Shown: one piece after another, positions 18,204 through 27,740 of the stretch
Layout of the letters: every line of letters starts with the position of its first letter
Position numbering within the stretch: the first letter of the stretch is position 1
Source of the DNA: an uncultured Bacteroidales bacterium
Lineage (GTDB): Bacteria; Bacteroidota; Bacteroidia; Bacteroidales; P3
Assembly: GCA_937876865.1 (NCBI GenBank)
Contig: CALEFF010000013.1
Location: 1-64,000, forward strand
Direction of reading: 5' to 3'
DNA length: 64,000 nucleotides
Translations under genes and position numbers: made by a program
The notes under the pieces: model-generated
Database searches by the model: none
Told to the model about the DNA's origin: nothing
Seen by the model: the letters and a program-made list of their open reading frames with translations, nothing else

Positions 18204-20507
18204 ATGAAAAAATCGTGTTTTTTATCAATTATTTTGAGTTTATTGTGCTTTAATTTCTCAAAAGCACAAGTAACAAATATAGATGTATTACATTATAACA
18301 TAAACCTAAATGTAAATAATCAAATACCTAATCAACACATAGGTTTTACTCAAATTACCTTCCTTTTACTTGAAGAAAATCCAGAGTTTATTGAATTTGA
18401 TTTAAAAAATCAAACGGTTGATTCGGTTATACTTAATAACGACCCAATTGATTTTAGTTATCAAAACAACAAAATAAGATTCTCGCCAAGCAATGATAAT
18501 TTAAATAATGATACTCTTATTGCAAGAATTTATTATCAAGGTGGGAATAATGTAGAGCCTTACAATTGGGGTGGCATTCATTATTCTAACAACATAATAT
18601 ATACATTAGGAGTTGCATTTAGCGACTATCCTCATTGCTATGGAAGAAGTTGGTTTGTTTGTAATGACAATTTTACCGACAAAGCGAAGTTTGATTTCTA
18701 CATTACAACAAATAACAACGTAAAAGCAGTATGTTCGGGCAATCTAATAGATGAAACCGAAAACTCAAATAGCAAAACATTTCATTGGAGACTTGAACAG
18801 AACGCTCCAACCTATGCAGTAGGAATGACAATTGCTGATTTTACAAAATTAGAAAGAGAAATAAATTCAAATAATAGACAAATACCTTTAAACGTATATT
18901 ATTTTGCAAACGACAGTCTTGCTATAGAAGAAAATTTTAAGCATATTGATTCAGCATTTGTACGTTTAGAAAAATGTTTTGGAGAATTTAAGTTCAACAG
19001 AGTAGGATATTGCACAACGCCTAAGGGAAGTATGGAGCATATTGACAACATTAGTCTTGATTATTCTTTGGCAACAAATCCTTCTTTGCAGTCTCAATCA
19101 GTTATTGTACACGAAATGGGACATTCTTGGTTTGGAAATTTAATTACTTGTGCAACTTCTGGCGATATGTGGATAAATGAAGGGTGGACAACCTTTACTG
19201 AACGTCTCAGTCTTGAAGCAATACATGGAGAAGATGTAGCAAAACAACATTTTAGAGACAAAATAGAAAAAGTAATCAAAGACTTACCTTTTGATGAAGG
19301 AAGATTTCCTTTAAGCGGAGTGAGTAGCAATAATACATATTCAAGTACTGTTTACGACAAAGGAGCTTTAATTGCAATGAGTTTAAAAACCTATATGGGC
19401 GATAGTCTATTTTATAGTAGCGTTCAAAGACTTTTACAAGATTTCGCTTTCTCTAACATAGACTCTTACACACTTCGTGATAGTCTTTCCTCTTATTCAG
19501 GAATAAACCTTACAGATTTTTTCTCTTATTATGTTTTTGACACAATTACCCATCATTTTGCTATTGAAAGTTGTAGTTTCTCTGAAAATTCTGCAAAAGT
19601 CAAAATAACATCTCGCACAGAAAGCAATAGTAATTCCACTTGTGCAAATATTAGAATACCTATTACTTTTATGGATTCAACCTTTAATCGCTACGATGCT
19701 ATGATTATAGATAACGGCACAAGAGAAGAACATAACTTCTCTTTACCTTTTACTCCTATTGCTGCGTTTTTAGATTTCGATGAAGAGTTTTTTGACCTTA
19801 CAACAGATAGTTACAAATTTATTTCCGAACCCGGCAACTATGAATTTAAAAATTCCTATTTCAAAGCAAATGTAAACTCTTGTCAAGATAGTATTTTACT
19901 ACGCCCTACTCTACATTGGGTTGGTGAAAATCAAGAACAACTACCAGAAGGTGTTAATAGATTTTCTCAAAAACACTATTGGACAATAGAAGGCATAAAT
20001 TTAGAAAATGCAGATATTGATGCTAAATTTTATTTCAAAATTTCGTTCTCCGAAAGAGACTTTGATAATAGTTTACTTGCAGAGTATTCAGCAAAAGATT
20101 CTCTAATGCTTTTTTATAGAGAAGACGCAACAAAACCATGGTATAGAATAGAGGCTAATTACCCTTCATCCTCTTCTGGATACGTAACAACAAAGTTAAG
20201 AAAAGGTGATTTCATTATGGCAATTGGCGATAAAAATCTCGTAGGACTAAACAATGATTTAGAAAAAGAAGAAAAAATAAAAATTTACCCAAATCCTTCT
20301 TCGGGAGCAATTAACATTTCTCACCCTGAATTTAAAGAAGATGCAATTTTAAATATATTTAATGAAAAAGGTTCTTTGATTTTTTCAAAAAAAGTAAAGA
20401 AAAAAACAAATAATTCTTTGTTTTTTTTAGAAATTCCTAAGGGTTTTTATCTCATTGAAATACAATCAGAAAGCAAGACTCTAACAAACAAATTCATCAT
20501 TGAGTAA
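18204..20507 (+). CDS. Secreted M1 family metallopeptidase with T9SS type A sorting domain
   Basis: 767 residues from the ATG at 18204, which begins a proper signal peptide (MKKSCFLSII...SKAQ). The frame is open further upstream but would run through the tRNA. The zinc site is complete: HEMGH at 303-307 and E326 in NEGW. PKGSMEH upstream replaces the family's GAMEN exopeptidase motif, so substrate-end recognition may differ. The N-terminal part is the M1 beta-saddle; after the helical region comes a beta domain. The last 75 residues (from IKIYPNPSSGAINI) are a T9SS type A sorting domain. It should be a surface or secreted aminopeptidase that feeds peptide uptake; specificity is not readable. 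Confidence 0.92.
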   Translation: MKKSCFLSIILSLLCFNFSKAQVTNIDVLHYNINLNVNNQIPNQHIGFTQITFLLLEENPEFIEFDLKNQTVDSVILNNDPIDFSYQNNKIRFSPSNDNLNNDTLIARIYYQGGNNVEPYNWGGIHYSNNIIYTLGVAFSDYPHCYGRSWFVCNDNFTDKAKFDFYITTNNNVKAVCSGNLIDETENSNSKTFHWRLEQNAPTYAVGMTIADFTKLEREINSNNRQIPLNVYYFANDSLAIEENFKHIDSAFVRLEKCFGEFKFNRVGYCTTPKGSMEHIDNISLDYSLATNPSLQSQSVIVHEMGHSWFGNLITCATSGDMWINEGWTTFTERLSLEAIHGEDVAKQHFRDKIEKVIKDLPFDEGRFPLSGVSSNNTYSSTVYDKGALIAMSLKTYMGDSLFYSSVQRLLQDFAFSNIDSYTLRDSLSSYSGINLTDFFSYYVFDTITHHFAIESCSFSENSAKVKITSRTESNSNSTCANIRIPITFMDSTFNRYDAMIIDNGTREEHNFSLPFTPIAAFLDFDEEFFDLTTDSYKFISEPGNYEFKNSYFKANVNSCQDSILLRPTLHWVGENQEQLPEGVNRFSQKHYWTIEGINLENADIDAKFYFKISFSERDFDNSLLAEYSAKDSLMLFYREDATKPWYRIEANYPSSSSGYVTTKLRKGDFIMAIGDKNLVGLNNDLEKEEKIKIYPNPSSGAINISHPEFKEDAILNIFNEKGSLIFSKKVKKKTNNSLFFLEIPKGFYLIEIQSESKTLTNKFIIE

Positions 20508-20565
20508 AAAAATATTTCTTTCAAAGTGTCACGTTTTGCATATTTAGCTTGTCTTTATTAGTGAA

Positions 20566-21114
20566 ATGCTTAAAGAAAACAAACTAAAAGAACTAATTGA
20601 GCAATGCAAGAGTGGCGAAAGTAAAGCCCAGCATAGCATATTTAATCTCAAAAAAGATGAGTTTTTTGCAATATGTAAACGATACGCATCAAGCTCCTCG
20701 GAAGCAGAAGATATGCTTGTAGAGGGTTTTACTAAGATTTTTAACAATATCAATTCGTATTCAAACGGCAACTTTAATATTTGGGCAAGAAGAGTAATAA
20801 TAAATACTTGCATAAACACATATCACAAAGACAAAAAAAGAAGAGAAAACGAAATAGTAGTAGAAGAATTTCAAGAAACAATAGAAATAGAAAGCGAAAA
20901 ACAATTTTCTTACGAGGACTTGCAACACTGCCTTGAACAACTTAGCGATACCCAAAGAATTGTATTCAATCTATACGCCATTGACGAATATAAGCCAAAA
21001 GAAATTGCAGAAATATTAAACACAAAAGATGATACAATAAGAACTATAATACACAGAAGCAAAGTAAAACTAAAACAACTCTTAACAGAATTAGAACAAA
21101 GGAGGAAAATGTAA
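20566..21114 (+). CDS. ECF-type RNA polymerase sigma factor
   Basis: This encodes 182 residues. Region 2 spans about residues 25-95, with ARRVIINTCINTYHKDKKRR at its end. Region 4 spans about 118-175, with a helix-turn-helix (YKPKEIAEIL...TIRTIIHRSKVKLKQLL). Size and build are those of extracytoplasmic-function sigma factors. The stop TAA shares its last A with the ATG of the next gene, a membrane protein in the position of an anti-sigma factor, so the two are translationally coupled. A GGAGG (21101-21105), 8 bases before that ATG, is a rare good Shine-Dalgarno site for this genome. Confidence 0.92.
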   Translation: MLKENKLKELIEQCKSGESKAQHSIFNLKKDEFFAICKRYASSSSEAEDMLVEGFTKIFNNINSYSNGNFNIWARRVIINTCINTYHKDKKRRENEIVVEEFQETIEIESEKQFSYEDLQHCLEQLSDTQRIVFNLYAIDEYKPKEIAEILNTKDDTIRTIIHRSKVKLKQLLTELEQRRKM

Positions 21115-21965
21115 TGAGAATAGAAGATTTATTCAAAGAAACAATGAGCAATGCCACACAAAAAGCTCCAGATGATTTGTGGAATAAAATTCAAAACAAC
21201 TTAAATCAAACTCCACAAAGCACAAATATTGATACCAATGCTCAAAATATAATAACAAATGCAAGTTCTACTTTCAGTACAACCTTAGTTAAAGTAGTTG
21301 CAACAACATTTAGCATTGCCGCAGCCTCAATTGGCGGATACTTAATTTATGATAACCTAAAAGAAAACGAAGAGCCATTACCTGAAATTACACAAACAAA
21401 AATAGAAACCCCAAAGAAAATCGAAGCGACTATTGATTCCATTACTCCTATTGTTCCAAAAAGCACTCCTTTTCAAAAACAAGAAACAATAGAAATAGAA
21501 ACTCCAATAGAAATTAAAACTATTGACACCACTACAACACCAATTCCTGAACCGCAAACAAAACAAGAAAACATTATAATTGCTCCTCAACAAACTAAAA
21601 TTGAGCCTACTCCTACTCCATTGCAAACTACTGAAAACAAACCAATAGAAGAAAACATTACAAAAGAAGAACAACCCGTTCAAACAAAAAAAGAAGAATT
21701 TAATCCAAATATCAGACGACCAAACTTCATAAGTCCAAACAACGATGGAATAAATGATGTTTTTAGAATAGATAATTTAGAGGCTTATCCTGATAATGAA
21801 ATAGTTATTTTTGACAAAACAGGAAAAATTATCTTTCAAGCAGCCCCATACAACAACGATTGGGACGCTGCAAACATACAACAAGGCACATATTTCTATA
21901 AATTATTGATAAAAGAAGGGCAAAACAAAAAAATATTCAAAGGTTCAATAACAATAATGCTATAA
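21114..21965 (+). CDS. Putative membrane anti-sigma partner with T9SS type B (CHU_C) C-terminal domain
   Basis: This encodes 283 residues. Residues 1-58 are polar and likely cytoplasmic, in the position of an anti-sigma domain (MRIEDLFKETMSNATQKAPDD). One transmembrane helix follows (about 60-82), then a Pro/Thr/Gln/Glu-rich linker of about 110 residues. The C-terminal domain (196-283) begins NFISPNNDGINDVF and ends with a Lys-rich strand, which is the gliding-motility-associated/T9SS type B domain. There is no cleavable signal peptide; the single helix gives an N-in topology. Because it overlaps the sigma gene by one base, regulation of that sigma factor is likely but inferred. What the type B domain does on an inner-membrane protein is unclear. 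Confidence 0.82.
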   Translation: MRIEDLFKETMSNATQKAPDDLWNKIQNNLNQTPQSTNIDTNAQNIITNASSTFSTTLVKVVATTFSIAAASIGGYLIYDNLKENEEPLPEITQTKIETPKKIEATIDSITPIVPKSTPFQKQETIEIETPIEIKTIDTTTTPIPEPQTKQENIIIAPQQTKIEPTPTPLQTTENKPIEENITKEEQPVQTKKEEFNPNIRRPNFISPNNDGINDVFRIDNLEAYPDNEIVIFDKTGKIIFQAAPYNNDWDAANIQQGTYFYKLLIKEGQNKKIFKGSITIML

Positions 21966-22087
21966 ATTGACATTTTTATATTCCTGAAAAACAAAACATT
22001 AGAAAGACCCTTAAAAAAAAACTTTAATTTTTATTTTGCATTAAAGGCAATATTCTTATTATTGCAAAAAAATTGAAAGACTAAATT

Positions 22088-22495
22088 ATGAAAAAAGGAA
22101 TACAAAAGAAACGTTCGATAATCAGTTATCAAAACTTACCACAAGATGCTATTAACCTATTTGAAGAAAAATACGGAGATGGATATGCCGATTACGCTCA
22201 AAAAATAATGAAACCAGATGGCGAACCATTATATGTTGTTCCCTTAGAAACAGATGATGCTGTTTACATGGTAAAGGTTGATGTTGTTATAGACTCTAAG
22301 TTCACTGAAGAAGAATTTGATAAAGAAATTTTAGGCACATCAAAGAACGATGACGAAATCGTTAGTGCTCACGCAGAAGAAGAGGAAGATGAAAAAGTAG
22401 GACAAGATAAATTCGTTTTAGTTCACGGAGATTATTCTGAGGTTGGCGATGTTGCCGATGAAGACAGCGAAGACGATGAGGAAGATGAAGACTAA
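22088..22495 (+). CDS. Small acidic cytoplasmic protein, function unknown
   Basis: This encodes 135 residues with no signal peptide or membrane segment. The first 95 residues form a compact alpha/beta-looking region (YQNLPQDAINLFEEKYGDGY, then YMVKVDVVID). The last 25 are almost only Asp and Glu, ending SEDDEEDED. Very acidic tails of this sort occur on nucleic-acid mimics, chaperone-like and ribosome-associated proteins, but nothing here fixes a role. The gene stands alone, with a bidirectional terminator right after its stop. Confidence 0.75.
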   Translation: MKKGIQKKRSIISYQNLPQDAINLFEEKYGDGYADYAQKIMKPDGEPLYVVPLETDDAVYMVKVDVVIDSKFTEEEFDKEILGTSKNDDEIVSAHAEEEEDEKVGQDKFVLVHGDYSEVGDVADEDSEDDEEDED

Positions 22496-22510
22496 AATTC
22501 TATAAAACAT

Positions 22511-22545
22511 AAAAAAAGAGGTGTAAATTTTACGCCTCTTTTTTT
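22511..22545. terminator. Bidirectional terminator
   Basis: Stem GAGGTGTA with TACGCCTC (one G-T pair), flanked by seven A on the left and seven or more T on the right, so it works for both convergent genes. It overlaps the last bases of the O-antigen ligase gene. Confidence 0.85.
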
Positions 22546-23771
22546 ATTGTTTTAAATGCACTAAGCCACATAAAATAAAATGCCACGAAATGAACTCCTT
22601 GTTGTCGTTCTATTATGGATTCTGTCATCATATAAACGCATAGCATTCCTATTGAAAAAAGAAAAATCAAACCGCCCTTATTCCAAAAAGACCAACTAAA
22701 CAATAGCAACATCAAAATAAAGAAAATCAACCCCACTACCCCTATTGCAACCGCTATTTGAATGAATTGATTATGCGGATTAAGATAAGTTTTAAAATTT
22801 ACACCTTTTTCTAAATAAAATTCTTGCACAACGTTTTTCACATCACCCGTTCCTGCTCCAAAAACAAGATTTTTTGCAATCAACTCTCCTGCATTTTTAT
22901 AAATAAAACTTCTTTGCGACACTGCATTGTTGAGTTTCTTATCTTTATTTTTTTCTATTTGTGTATTTGTTACAATATCATCAAATCTTTTGTTAATAGT
23001 ATTCACTGCAAAAGAAGAAAAGACAAAGAAAAGAGAAACAAAAAAATACGCCAAAGTATTGATAAAACGTTTTCTTATAACAATTTCGTTAAATATAATT
23101 ACGATAAAGGCTAAAAACATTGCAATTATTCCTATTCTTGAACTCAAAAGCACATTGTAAAGAGAGAGCCAAAGCATAAAAATAAGTTTTAAACTAAATG
23201 CTTTCTTAGTTGATTTTACAATATACTTCAAAGGCAAGAAATAAGAAAATAAAAAAGCAAAAGAAGTAAAAAGAGAAAGGTATGTAGGGTGATATTTTTG
23301 AGCTAAATTAACATATAATATTTTATATACTTTAAATCCTTCTACTGAAAAGGCATTAGATAAAGCCATTATAAGTAAATAAACTTGCATAACTATCAAT
23401 CCTAAGGCAAAGGCGAAGAATAATCCCCATAAACGCTTTTTGGTAATAATTCGTTTTGGCAATAAACATACAGCAATCGGCAAAAGAATCAGCGGAAGTT
23501 TTATTATTAAATCTTTAAAACCTTCTTTTAAGTCTGTTGAATAAAACATTCCTATGCAATAGAGAAGATAAAACCCTATTAAATAAAGCACAGGATTTTT
23601 GAAATTAAGTATATTTGAAAAATATGTTTGATTCTTATTAACAAATAGATTTATCACCAAAACAAGTAATAACAAGAACAAGGAAAGAGATTTAAAGAAT
23701 GGAGGCAAGCTAATAGAAAATCCTGCAAACAATAGTATCGGATAAATTGATTTATAAATAATTTCTTTCAT
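22530..23771 (-). CDS. O-antigen ligase / polymerase family membrane protein
   Basis: This encodes 413 residues with about 10-12 hydrophobic segments. The long periplasmic loop near residues 270-330 carries FGAGTGDVKN and NPHNQFIQIAVAIG, the usual Wzy_C/O-antigen ligase signature with its conserved His. Members either join O-antigen or other polysaccharide to lipid A core (WaaL) or polymerise repeat units (Wzy); the sequence alone does not separate the two. No other polysaccharide biosynthesis genes adjoin it apart from the divergent PMT-like glycosyltransferase, so it may act on a glycan made elsewhere. In T9SS bacteria, related enzymes can also attach A-LPS to sorted proteins. Confidence 0.85.
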   Translation of the reverse strand: MKEIIYKSIYPILLFAGFSISLPPFFKSLSLFLLLLVLVINLFVNKNQTYFSNILNFKNPVLYLIGFYLLYCIGMFYSTDLKEGFKDLIIKLPLILLPIAVCLLPKRIITKKRLWGLFFAFALGLIVMQVYLLIMALSNAFSVEGFKVYKILYVNLAQKYHPTYLSLFTSFAFLFSYFLPLKYIVKSTKKAFSLKLIFMLWLSLYNVLLSSRIGIIAMFLAFIVIIFNEIVIRKRFINTLAYFFVSLFFVFSSFAVNTINKRFDDIVTNTQIEKNKDKKLNNAVSQRSFIYKNAGELIAKNLVFGAGTGDVKNVVQEFYLEKGVNFKTYLNPHNQFIQIAVAIGVVGLIFFILMLLLFSWSFWNKGGLIFLFSIGMLCVYMMTESIIERQQGVHFVAFYFMWLSAFKTIKKEA

Positions 23772-23815
23772 TTCTTTAAGAGCTTTTAAAATTTCTGCAA
23801 ATTTACAAATTAAAT

Positions 23816-23883
23816 CAAAGAATTAAAAAATTATTTCTTTGTTTTATTTTCTTAATTCTTTGTTTTAATGTTTCAAATTTAAG
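23816..23883. repeat. 21-bp phased pentamer array B
   Basis: CAAAG 23816, CTTTG 23837, CTTTG 23858 and a weaker TTAAG 23879, exact 21-bp steps. The array lies between two divergent genes, so it is not only a 3'-end element. Confidence 0.65.
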
Positions 23884-23920
23884 TATTATTTTTGCTCCTT
23901 TAAAATTAAACTTAAAGATT

Positions 23921-26086
23921 ATGAAGAATTGGAAAAATATATTCATTGCATCTGCCGTAGTTGCTTTACTTTATTTGGTTATTTGTGGACTTGGAGCAGG
24001 TGCTTCGGGCGATGAATACTTTCACGTAAATCATTCGGAAGATGTTTTCAACTATTATAAAACCTTAGGAGATGATAAAACTGCTGCAACCGTAACCGAC
24101 AAAAATAACTTACCGTTTTATAGTCAGTTTCCAGATACTTTTATTCAGTTTATAATAAAAACTTTTGACATTGACAACTATATGACTCTCCGTCATTTGT
24201 TTTGCAACATTATTGCTTGGATTGGCATTATTTTCTCTGCACTTTTGGCAAAAAAACTTGGAGGCTGGAAAGCCGCAACAATAACTGTGATTTTACTTTT
24301 AATCTCTCCAAGATTTATTGGACACGCTTTCAACAATCTAAAAGACATTCCTTTTGCCACTTTTACTATTATGTCTATTTATTACATAATTAAATTCTTA
24401 GAACAATTACCAAAGTTTAAAATCTCTACAATTATATTGCTTACTCTTTCAATTTTCTTGACTACTTCTGTAAGAGTTGGTGGGCTTTTAATGATTGCTT
24501 ACTTTGGTTTATTCGCTTTGGTTTACTTCCTTTACAAAAGAAAAGAATTAAAGCCTATTTTCTTTAAAACATTGTTAATTTCGCTTGGCATTTGCATAGT
24601 TGCATATTTCTTAACCGTACTTGTATGGCCGTATGCCTTAGAAGGAGTTTTCTCAAACGTTTTCAACGCTTTCTTAAATATGAATAAATTTGAAATTTCC
24701 ATAAGACAAAACTTTGAAGGCGTTGCTCAATGGTCCGATGACTTACCTTGGTATTATTCTTGCAAATATATGCTAATTACAATTCCTATTGTAGTGCTTT
24801 TAGGCTTTATTCTCTCTTTGGTTTTTCTCTATAAAAATCGTAAAGATTGGTTTTTGTATTTTGTTTTACTCTTTACAACAATTTTCCCTCTTGTTTGGAT
24901 AACAATAAATAATTCAAATGTTTATGGTGGTTGGCGACATTTAATTTTTATTTATCTTCCTCTTGTAGTGCTTTCAGCTCTTGGAATTTCAACTCTAATA
25001 GATTTGCTAAAAAACAAATATATAAAAATAATAACTATTGCTTGTTTACTTCTTCTTTCTTGGCATCCGATTTCTCATTCTATAAGAAACAATCCTTATC
25101 AATATGTTTACTTCAATCAACTCTGTGGTTCAACAAAAGGAGCCTATGGACAATATGAGTTAGACTATTATTATCATTCTTTAAGAGAGGCTTCTCAATG
25201 GATAATCGATAATGCAAAGAAAGATTCCAAAACAAAAGACAAAATTATCGTTGCTTGCTGGCACAAACCTATTATAGATTATTATTTTCGTAATGATACA
25301 ACAAAATTTAAAACAGAATTTGTCCGTTGGAACGAAAGAGGAGAATTTGATTGGGACTATGCAATTTTCTGCAACACAGGAATCTATCCTTCACACTTAC
25401 TAAAAGGAACTTTTCCTCCTAAAAACACTGTTCATTCTATTGAAATAGATGGTTATCCTATTTGTATTGTTTTGAAAAGAGAAGATAAAAATGACTTATT
25501 GGGTACAAATGCAAAAAATAATGGCAATTTAGACGAAGCATTACATTATTTCGATTTATCATTAAAACAAGATAGTCTCAACGAAACTGCATTGCTCAAT
25601 TCAAGTCAAATATATCTTTACAAAGCTCAAGAAGAAGATACTCTATATCTTGAAAGAGCCGATTCTTCTCTTGTTTTGCTTAACAGATTACTAAGATATA
25701 ATCCAGAACACGAAAACGCTAATTATTTCAAAGGCTATGCTCTTTTGATGAAAAATCAAGTTGAAGAATCCTTGTTTGTTTTAAATAACTTGATTACTCT
25801 ATATAATCCAAAATATCCAGCAGCCTATGAACTAATTGCAAATGTTGTCTTTCAATTAGGAGAGATTGAAAAATCGGAAAGTTATTTGTTAAGAATAATT
25901 GAATTAGGCGTTGCTAACGAAAACACTGTTGGAATGTTGTTTAAGGTTTACGATGCAATGGGACTTAACAATAATGAAAAATACATAAGATTATATTCAC
26001 ACTTGGAAAAATTCCACAGAGAGCAAGGCGATGATAAATCAGCAGACGAATACTTAGATGCCTTAAATCAAGTAAGCCTTTACTAA
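23921..26086 (+). CDS. PMT/ArnT-like membrane glycosyltransferase with C-terminal TPR repeats
   Basis: This encodes 721 residues. The first 400 contain about 10-11 transmembrane segments. Just after the first is GASGDEYFH (D31-E32), the acidic pair in the first periplasmic loop typical of GT-C enzymes such as dolichyl-phosphate mannosyltransferase (PMT_2). ISPRFIGHAFNNLKDIPFA is also in the style of that family. From about residue 530 there are TPR-like helices (NNGNLDEALHYFDLSLKQDS), in the periplasm if the membrane count is even. It likely transfers a sugar from a polyprenyl-phosphate donor to a protein or glycan outside the inner membrane. Acceptor and sugar are not known. Confidence 0.82.
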   Translation: MKNWKNIFIASAVVALLYLVICGLGAGASGDEYFHVNHSEDVFNYYKTLGDDKTAATVTDKNNLPFYSQFPDTFIQFIIKTFDIDNYMTLRHLFCNIIAWIGIIFSALLAKKLGGWKAATITVILLLISPRFIGHAFNNLKDIPFATFTIMSIYYIIKFLEQLPKFKISTIILLTLSIFLTTSVRVGGLLMIAYFGLFALVYFLYKRKELKPIFFKTLLISLGICIVAYFLTVLVWPYALEGVFSNVFNAFLNMNKFEISIRQNFEGVAQWSDDLPWYYSCKYMLITIPIVVLLGFILSLVFLYKNRKDWFLYFVLLFTTIFPLVWITINNSNVYGGWRHLIFIYLPLVVLSALGISTLIDLLKNKYIKIITIACLLLLSWHPISHSIRNNPYQYVYFNQLCGSTKGAYGQYELDYYYHSLREASQWIIDNAKKDSKTKDKIIVACWHKPIIDYYFRNDTTKFKTEFVRWNERGEFDWDYAIFCNTGIYPSHLLKGTFPPKNTVHSIEIDGYPICIVLKREDKNDLLGTNAKNNGNLDEALHYFDLSLKQDSLNETALLNSSQIYLYKAQEEDTLYLERADSSLVLLNRLLRYNPEHENANYFKGYALLMKNQVEESLFVLNNLITLYNPKYPAAYELIANVVFQLGEIEKSESYLLRIIELGVANENTVGMLFKVYDAMGLNNNEKYIRLYSHLEKFHREQGDDKSADEYLDALNQVSLY

Positions 26087-26112
26087 TTTTGATAAGGAAA
26101 GGCTTACTTTCT
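26070..26112. terminator. Bidirectional terminator between convergent genes
   Basis: 12-bp perfect stem: 26070-26081 (AAGTAAGCCTTT) pairs with 26098-26109. The left arm covers the final codons of the glycosyltransferase gene. Confidence 0.75.
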
Positions 26113-26117
26113 AAGGC

Positions 26118-26720
26118 TTATAATAACATTTCAATAAATTTTGGTAATTCTGTTAAAGGTTTAAAGCCCTGTTCCTCCATATTTTCGGAAATTGTTGTCA
26201 ATTCAAAATAAGATAGTAAAGTTGCACATTCATATTCCCCTATCATTTCCTCTATAAGTGAATAAACTGCAACTAATAAATCTTCATCTTCTGTTTCTTT
26301 TGAGTCTAAGGCTATTTGAAGACCTAACATTTCAGCATCTTCTTCATTTTCCATTGGCATAAACCACATATTTTTACTACTCAAATGATAAGACGCAAAA
26401 CTAATATTAACATTTGCTCCCTTACCTTGCTTAAAGGCAACAATATCCCAGAAATCTAAGATTGGCGATTGTTCATAAAGATTTATCAAATCCTCAAAAT
26501 AATCAACATCTCCTTCTGCTGTAAGAATAAATTTTCTACCATTTGTACCTAATTTACTAATTTCAAAAGACAATCCTTCACTATATTGTTTCAAGTCTTC
26601 ATCAAGAGAAGTTAAAATCTCTTCTTTTTCTTCTGTATTCAAGGAATCTAAATCCATTAACTTATCGCTTTTGACTTTAAAGCTATTCCAAAATTCTTCT
26701 ATTGTTATTTTCATTTCCAA
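26118..26720 (-). CDS. Cytoplasmic protein of unknown function
   Basis: This encodes 200 residues that I do not recognise. There is no signal peptide or membrane helix. It is acidic, with a mix of predicted helices (N-terminal SLNTEEKEEILTSLDEDLKQ) and strands (GRKFILTAEGDVDYFEDLI), and contains the run WDIVAFKQGKGANVNISFAS. It starts 15 bases downstream of the murB stop in the same direction, so co-transcription with murB is likely. I see no link between it and cell-wall synthesis. Confidence 0.75.
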   Translation of the reverse strand: MEMKITIEEFWNSFKVKSDKLMDLDSLNTEEKEEILTSLDEDLKQYSEGLSFEISKLGTNGRKFILTAEGDVDYFEDLINLYEQSPILDFWDIVAFKQGKGANVNISFASYHLSSKNMWFMPMENEEDAEMLGLQIALDSKETEDEDLLVAVYSLIEEMIGEYECATLLSYFELTTISENMEEQGFKPLTELPKFIEMLL

Positions 26721-26735
26721 TTTATTTGTTTTTAT

Positions 26736-27740
26736 TTATTTAATCAAGTGTGCTTCTATTTCAAGTTTTACTCCAAATTTTTCCTTCACTGTTTCTATTA
26801 CCAAATTCGCCATTTCTAAAACATCTTTCCCCGTTGCACCACCATAATTGACCATAACTAAGGCTTGTTTTGTATGCATTCCTACACAATTGTAGCGTTC
26901 GCCTTTGAAACCACATTGTTCTATCAACCACGCTGCTGATAATTTTATAGCATTTGGCTGAGAAAAACTAACTATTTGAGGAAATCTTGTTTTTAAATCT
27001 TCAAATTGTTCTTGGCTAATAGTAGGATTTTTAAAGAAAGAGCCAGCATTTGGCAATATTTCTGGATTTGGTAATTTTGAATCACGTATTTTTGTTACTA
27101 TATCACACATTTTTATTGGCGTAATAGGATTTACTTTATTTTCTTCCAAGTAGGATTTTATCGCTGCATAGTCTAACTTTGGTTGAAAAATCTTATCTAA
27201 TAAGAAAACAACTTTATAAATCAATTCTTCTTTGTGCGAGGTTTTCCAACGAGAGAATCTATAATCAAATTCGCAATCTGCATTCATTATTCTGTAATTA
27301 TCAGAAGTTTTCATATTGTGAACCTCTACCCAAAGAATACGATCTGCAACCTGCATGCCGTATGCTCCAATGTTTTGAACAGGAGAAGCCCCTACTTGTC
27401 CTGGAATAGCAGCTAAATTCTCCAATCCAGAATAGCCATTCAAACAAGTCCAACGTACAAACTCTGCCCAATTTTCTCCTGCACTTACTTCCACAGCCAC
27501 AGAATCTACTTCGTCAGAAATTATCCTTTTTCCCTTGTTATCAACCTTTATTATAGTACCTTCATACTCCTTGTTTAGAAAAATAGTATTGCTTCCTCCT
27601 GCAAGAATATGCACTCTTTGAGATTCTTTGTAAATTTTATCTATTTTTTCAAAGTCATTTTCAGAATTAAACTCAACAAATTTCTTTGCAACACAATCTA
27701 TCGCAAACGTATTAAGTGATTTAAGGTTTTTATTCTCCAT
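26736..27740 (-). CDS. murB: UDP-N-acetylmuramate dehydrogenase (UDP-N-acetylenolpyruvoylglucosamine reductase) MurB
   Basis: 334 residues from the ATG at 27740 (MENKNLKSLNTF), which aligns with the start of known MurB proteins; the frame is open for 19 more codons upstream but the added residues look unlike the family. FAD-binding motifs are clear: ILAGGSNTIF and LENLAAIPGQVGASPVQNIGAYG. The catalytic Ser lies in LPNAGSFFKNP, and the C-terminal Glu in LEIEAHLI. The tyrosine-loop type I form fits the length. MurB reduces UDP-GlcNAc-enolpyruvate to UDP-MurNAc with NADPH in the cytoplasm. A -7 box, TAAATTTG (27771-27764, minus), lies 24 bases upstream. Confidence 0.95.
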   Translation of the reverse strand: MENKNLKSLNTFAIDCVAKKFVEFNSENDFEKIDKIYKESQRVHILAGGSNTIFLNKEYEGTIIKVDNKGKRIISDEVDSVAVEVSAGENWAEFVRWTCLNGYSGLENLAAIPGQVGASPVQNIGAYGMQVADRILWVEVHNMKTSDNYRIMNADCEFDYRFSRWKTSHKEELIYKVVFLLDKIFQPKLDYAAIKSYLEENKVNPITPIKMCDIVTKIRDSKLPNPEILPNAGSFFKNPTISQEQFEDLKTRFPQIVSFSQPNAIKLSAAWLIEQCGFKGERYNCVGMHTKQALVMVNYGGATGKDVLEMANLVIETVKEKFGVKLEIEAHLIK

